Shown here piece after piece: positions 61,930 through 64,000 of a stretch of 64,000 nucleotides of DNA. Numbering within the stretch: position 1 is the first letter of the stretch; every line of letters begins with the position of its first letter. The stretch is taken from the NCBI GenBank assembly GCA_034620365.1, contig JAQGEQ010000151.1, positions 1-64,000 on the forward strand, given 5' to 3'. A program made the translations under genes and the position numbers. Below the pieces are notes generated by a model, which did not search any database, was not told the DNA's origin, and saw only the letters and a list, made by a program, of their open reading frames with translations. This DNA comes from Pegea sp. RAD2-039 (Eukaryota > Chordata > Thaliacea > Salpida > Salpidae).

Positions 61930-62970
61930 GTGACAAAATTATCTGAGTTTTTGTTACAGACTTTCATCATTTTTCAAATTATATATTTTCAGTTTTTTTT
62001 TTATAAACTTTCATAAAAAGCTTTTCTAGAGGTAGCTTCTTGTAATTGTAAATGTCTTTTCTTCGACAACTAATTTTTTAAATTAATAAAAATGTTTTTT
62101 ATGTTTTCTTTTATCGCATTTAAGCTGTGAATTTTAAAGTTTATATTTTCACTGTTGCTTTATATAAAGCTTTTTATTTTGAATCTTCAAATTTATGACT
62201 TTAACTTTTCATCTGTGATTTACTTTTTTGTACATGTAGTGACGTGAAACACAAACTGTAAGAAACAACTTTCGCTTGATTAAAGAAATCTTAAATTGAA
62301 AACTTCTTAATCTTTTGGGAGTTAACAACTGCAGATCATTTGTTAGTGATTAATCGCATTATTATTTAATGAAATCATTTTAATAACTTTGTAATTATTA
62401 TTAGTTTAAAAATAGTCAAATGTTTTTCAAGTTCTATAAGTGATTGGATATATTAGATTAGTCGTTGGGTCTGAACTTAATAATTATCAAAATTAATCTA
62501 GAAGACTGCGAAATTTTATGCTAACAACATTTTATTTTTGTAAAATCTTTGAAGTAAATTTCTTTCCACTAAAAGATTATATAACGACTTCTAGTAAGCA
62601 GTTTACAAATGAAACAAATTCACAGAATTGTTTATAAAGAAAATGATTTATGTATTTACATTAAAAAAAGTTAGAATATCATTTTGCTAGTTAGCTCTTT
62701 CTGTAGTTTTATTACAATAAAGTAGTAGTAAACTATCGAAAAAAACATAAAAAGTAGTTGATGTGAAATCTAAAGTTATCTGGTAGTAAGTAATACTTTG
62801 TTCTTGAAGATAAAAAAACAACTGTTGAAGCAAAAAAATAAATAATTTTATTACAATTGTAACAAATAATAATCAAGTTATAAAAATCAATAATTATAAA
62901 ATATCCCTGGCTTATAGTAGAGAAGATTTAGTGGATGACAATTTCAAAATTATTTTTTCTGATAACATTC
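61930..62970. other. Intergenic DNA, no gene seen
   Basis: AT-rich sequence between the sHSP gene and the convergent DUF3605-like gene. Confidence 0.5.
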
Positions 62971-62975
62971 TGTAA

Positions 62976-63689
62976 TTATTCTTTTTTTTTTCGATAGAAT
63001 ATTTGTAAGTGATAAACAGTTTTGACTGTTTTATAAGGATTTTCCATTATTATCACATCATAAATATCTTTAGGAAAATGGTCTTTAACGGCATTGGATA
63101 TTTCTTCTTCTGTAGGTTGTTTTAGACTCCATAATACAGAATGACCGATTCCTTCGGTGAAATAGTATGGATAATCATTTTCACAAATTACTAAACGATT
63201 TTCTGTAAAGAACAACTTGTAAAAGCCTAGATCGTAAAATATTACAAAATTATTACTGATTAGTTTGGTTAGAATATTTATAAATAATAATCTGACAAAA
63301 CAAACCATTTGTATCGCAGTCGTGAACGCTTTTTAATTTAACGCCATTTTGGTCTTTCAGTGAAAAAGGAAGATTAAAAAAACGATGTTTGCAGTAACTG
63401 TCAATCGAAATCCATTCTTTACAAATCTTATTTTTAAATATTTTGTATTTTTTCAGCATCTCAAACGATCTGTAATAAATAATCGGATAAATGAAGTTTG
63501 TTTCTCATAGTAGGGGAATTACCTTCCAAAATTTAAATCATTCCTAGAAATTCGTAGTTTTGTTTCTTCCCAACCTAATGGTGAAATGTAAACAACGCTG
63601 CCGTCATTATCATGATATCTCTTTGGATCTTTTAATCTGTTCATTTCATAGATGACTGATAAACTATTAGCAATTATCAGATAAATATC
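62976..63689 (-). CDS. DUF3605-like protein, last three exons (5' part outside window or unfound)
   Basis: Exons (minus) 63523-63689, 63306-63469 and 62976-63226 join in frame to 193 residues and end at a TAA. The upstream exon begins at a TTTAG acceptor, so more N-terminal coding lies at higher coordinates, probably beyond the window. The protein has SPLGWEETKLRISRNDLNFG, KEWISIDSYCKHRFF and, near the end, RLVICENDYPYYFTEGIGHSVLWSLKQP, the last like the ND(F/Y)PY....GI.H...WSK signature I associate with DUF3605. Function unknown. The KKKE C-terminus is encoded by a run of A that could slip in sequencing. Confidence 0.65.
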
Positions 63690-64000
63690 CTAAAAAGTTT
63701 AAAAGTTTCCTTAATTGTAAACACATAAAGAAAAATAAATTAAAAAAATCAAATAATTGTAGAAAAAGCTACAAAATTATAGAAACTTTTTTTACATTTG
63801 AAAGAATTTAAAACTTTTGTTTCGAAACTGAATTATTTAAATTTACAAATTTCTAATTACATTTTGGAATATAAATAATATATATAAAGAAAAGAGAAAA
63901 AATAGAAATATTTTGATGATGGAAATAAACAACAAAAATATTATAATTAATAAAAGATATCATCGATATTTATGATGTTTAGCAAGAAATCATTTTTATC
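63690..64000. other. Right edge, probable intron or upstream DNA
   Basis: AT-rich. No further exon of the DUF3605-like gene could be recognised before the window ends. Confidence 0.35.

Overview
The window is AT-rich nuclear DNA from an invertebrate animal. The evidence for that is spliceosomal introns (many of only 49-70 bp with GT..AG ends), replication-type histone genes with the metazoan 3' stem-loop, a two-pore potassium channel, and CR1/jockey-like non-LTR retrotransposons. I cannot name the phylum from sequence alone. Exon joins below were worked out by hand from splice signals and reading-frame continuity, so single boundaries may be off by a base.

Layout. 1-4078: a nearly complete but mutated non-LTR retrotransposon, cut by the left edge. 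4079-6650: AT-rich DNA with no gene seen. 6700-15350: a histone cluster with two H2A, two H2B, two H4, one H3 and one H1 gene, plus two H2A 5'-end relics; much of it is an inverted duplication, most genes carry a GGTTCT..AGAACC-type 3' stem-loop, and most promoters share a CAGACG..CGA box. 17277-20470: an unrecognised acidic/basic protein gene (minus). 21901-25072: a K2P potassium channel in six exons. 26400-27370: retrotransposon and fucosyltransferase relics. 29163-29798: intronless U1A/U2B''-type spliceosomal protein. 30364-33215: UTP15 in 13 exons, tail to tail with a tandem pair of METTL25-family genes (33219-34971 and 35149-37690). 38735-38947: possible two-exon microprotein gene. 41611-41940: dynein light chain LC8. 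46021-50688: a 17-exon gene for a conserved membrane protein with coiled coil and C2-like region. 53043-54338: intronless NSUN6. 54952-55862: an internally deleted copy of the left-hand retrotransposon. 57635-59755: intronless SNM1A-type nuclease. 61438-61929: small heat-shock protein. 62976-63689: 3' exons of a DUF3605-like gene running off the right edge.

The genes do not form a pathway, apart from the histone cluster, whose members package newly replicated DNA and appear co-regulated. UTP15 (rRNA processing), NSUN6 (tRNA methylation) and the METTL25 pair are unrelated RNA-linked housekeeping genes that happen to be neighbours. The most striking unexplained signal is the palindromic octamer TGACGTCA. 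It occurs about 21 times, against roughly 0.4 expected at this base composition, mostly in exons or short introns of minus-strand genes; three copies sit in a 30-bp in-frame tandem repeat inside one METTL25 paralogue.
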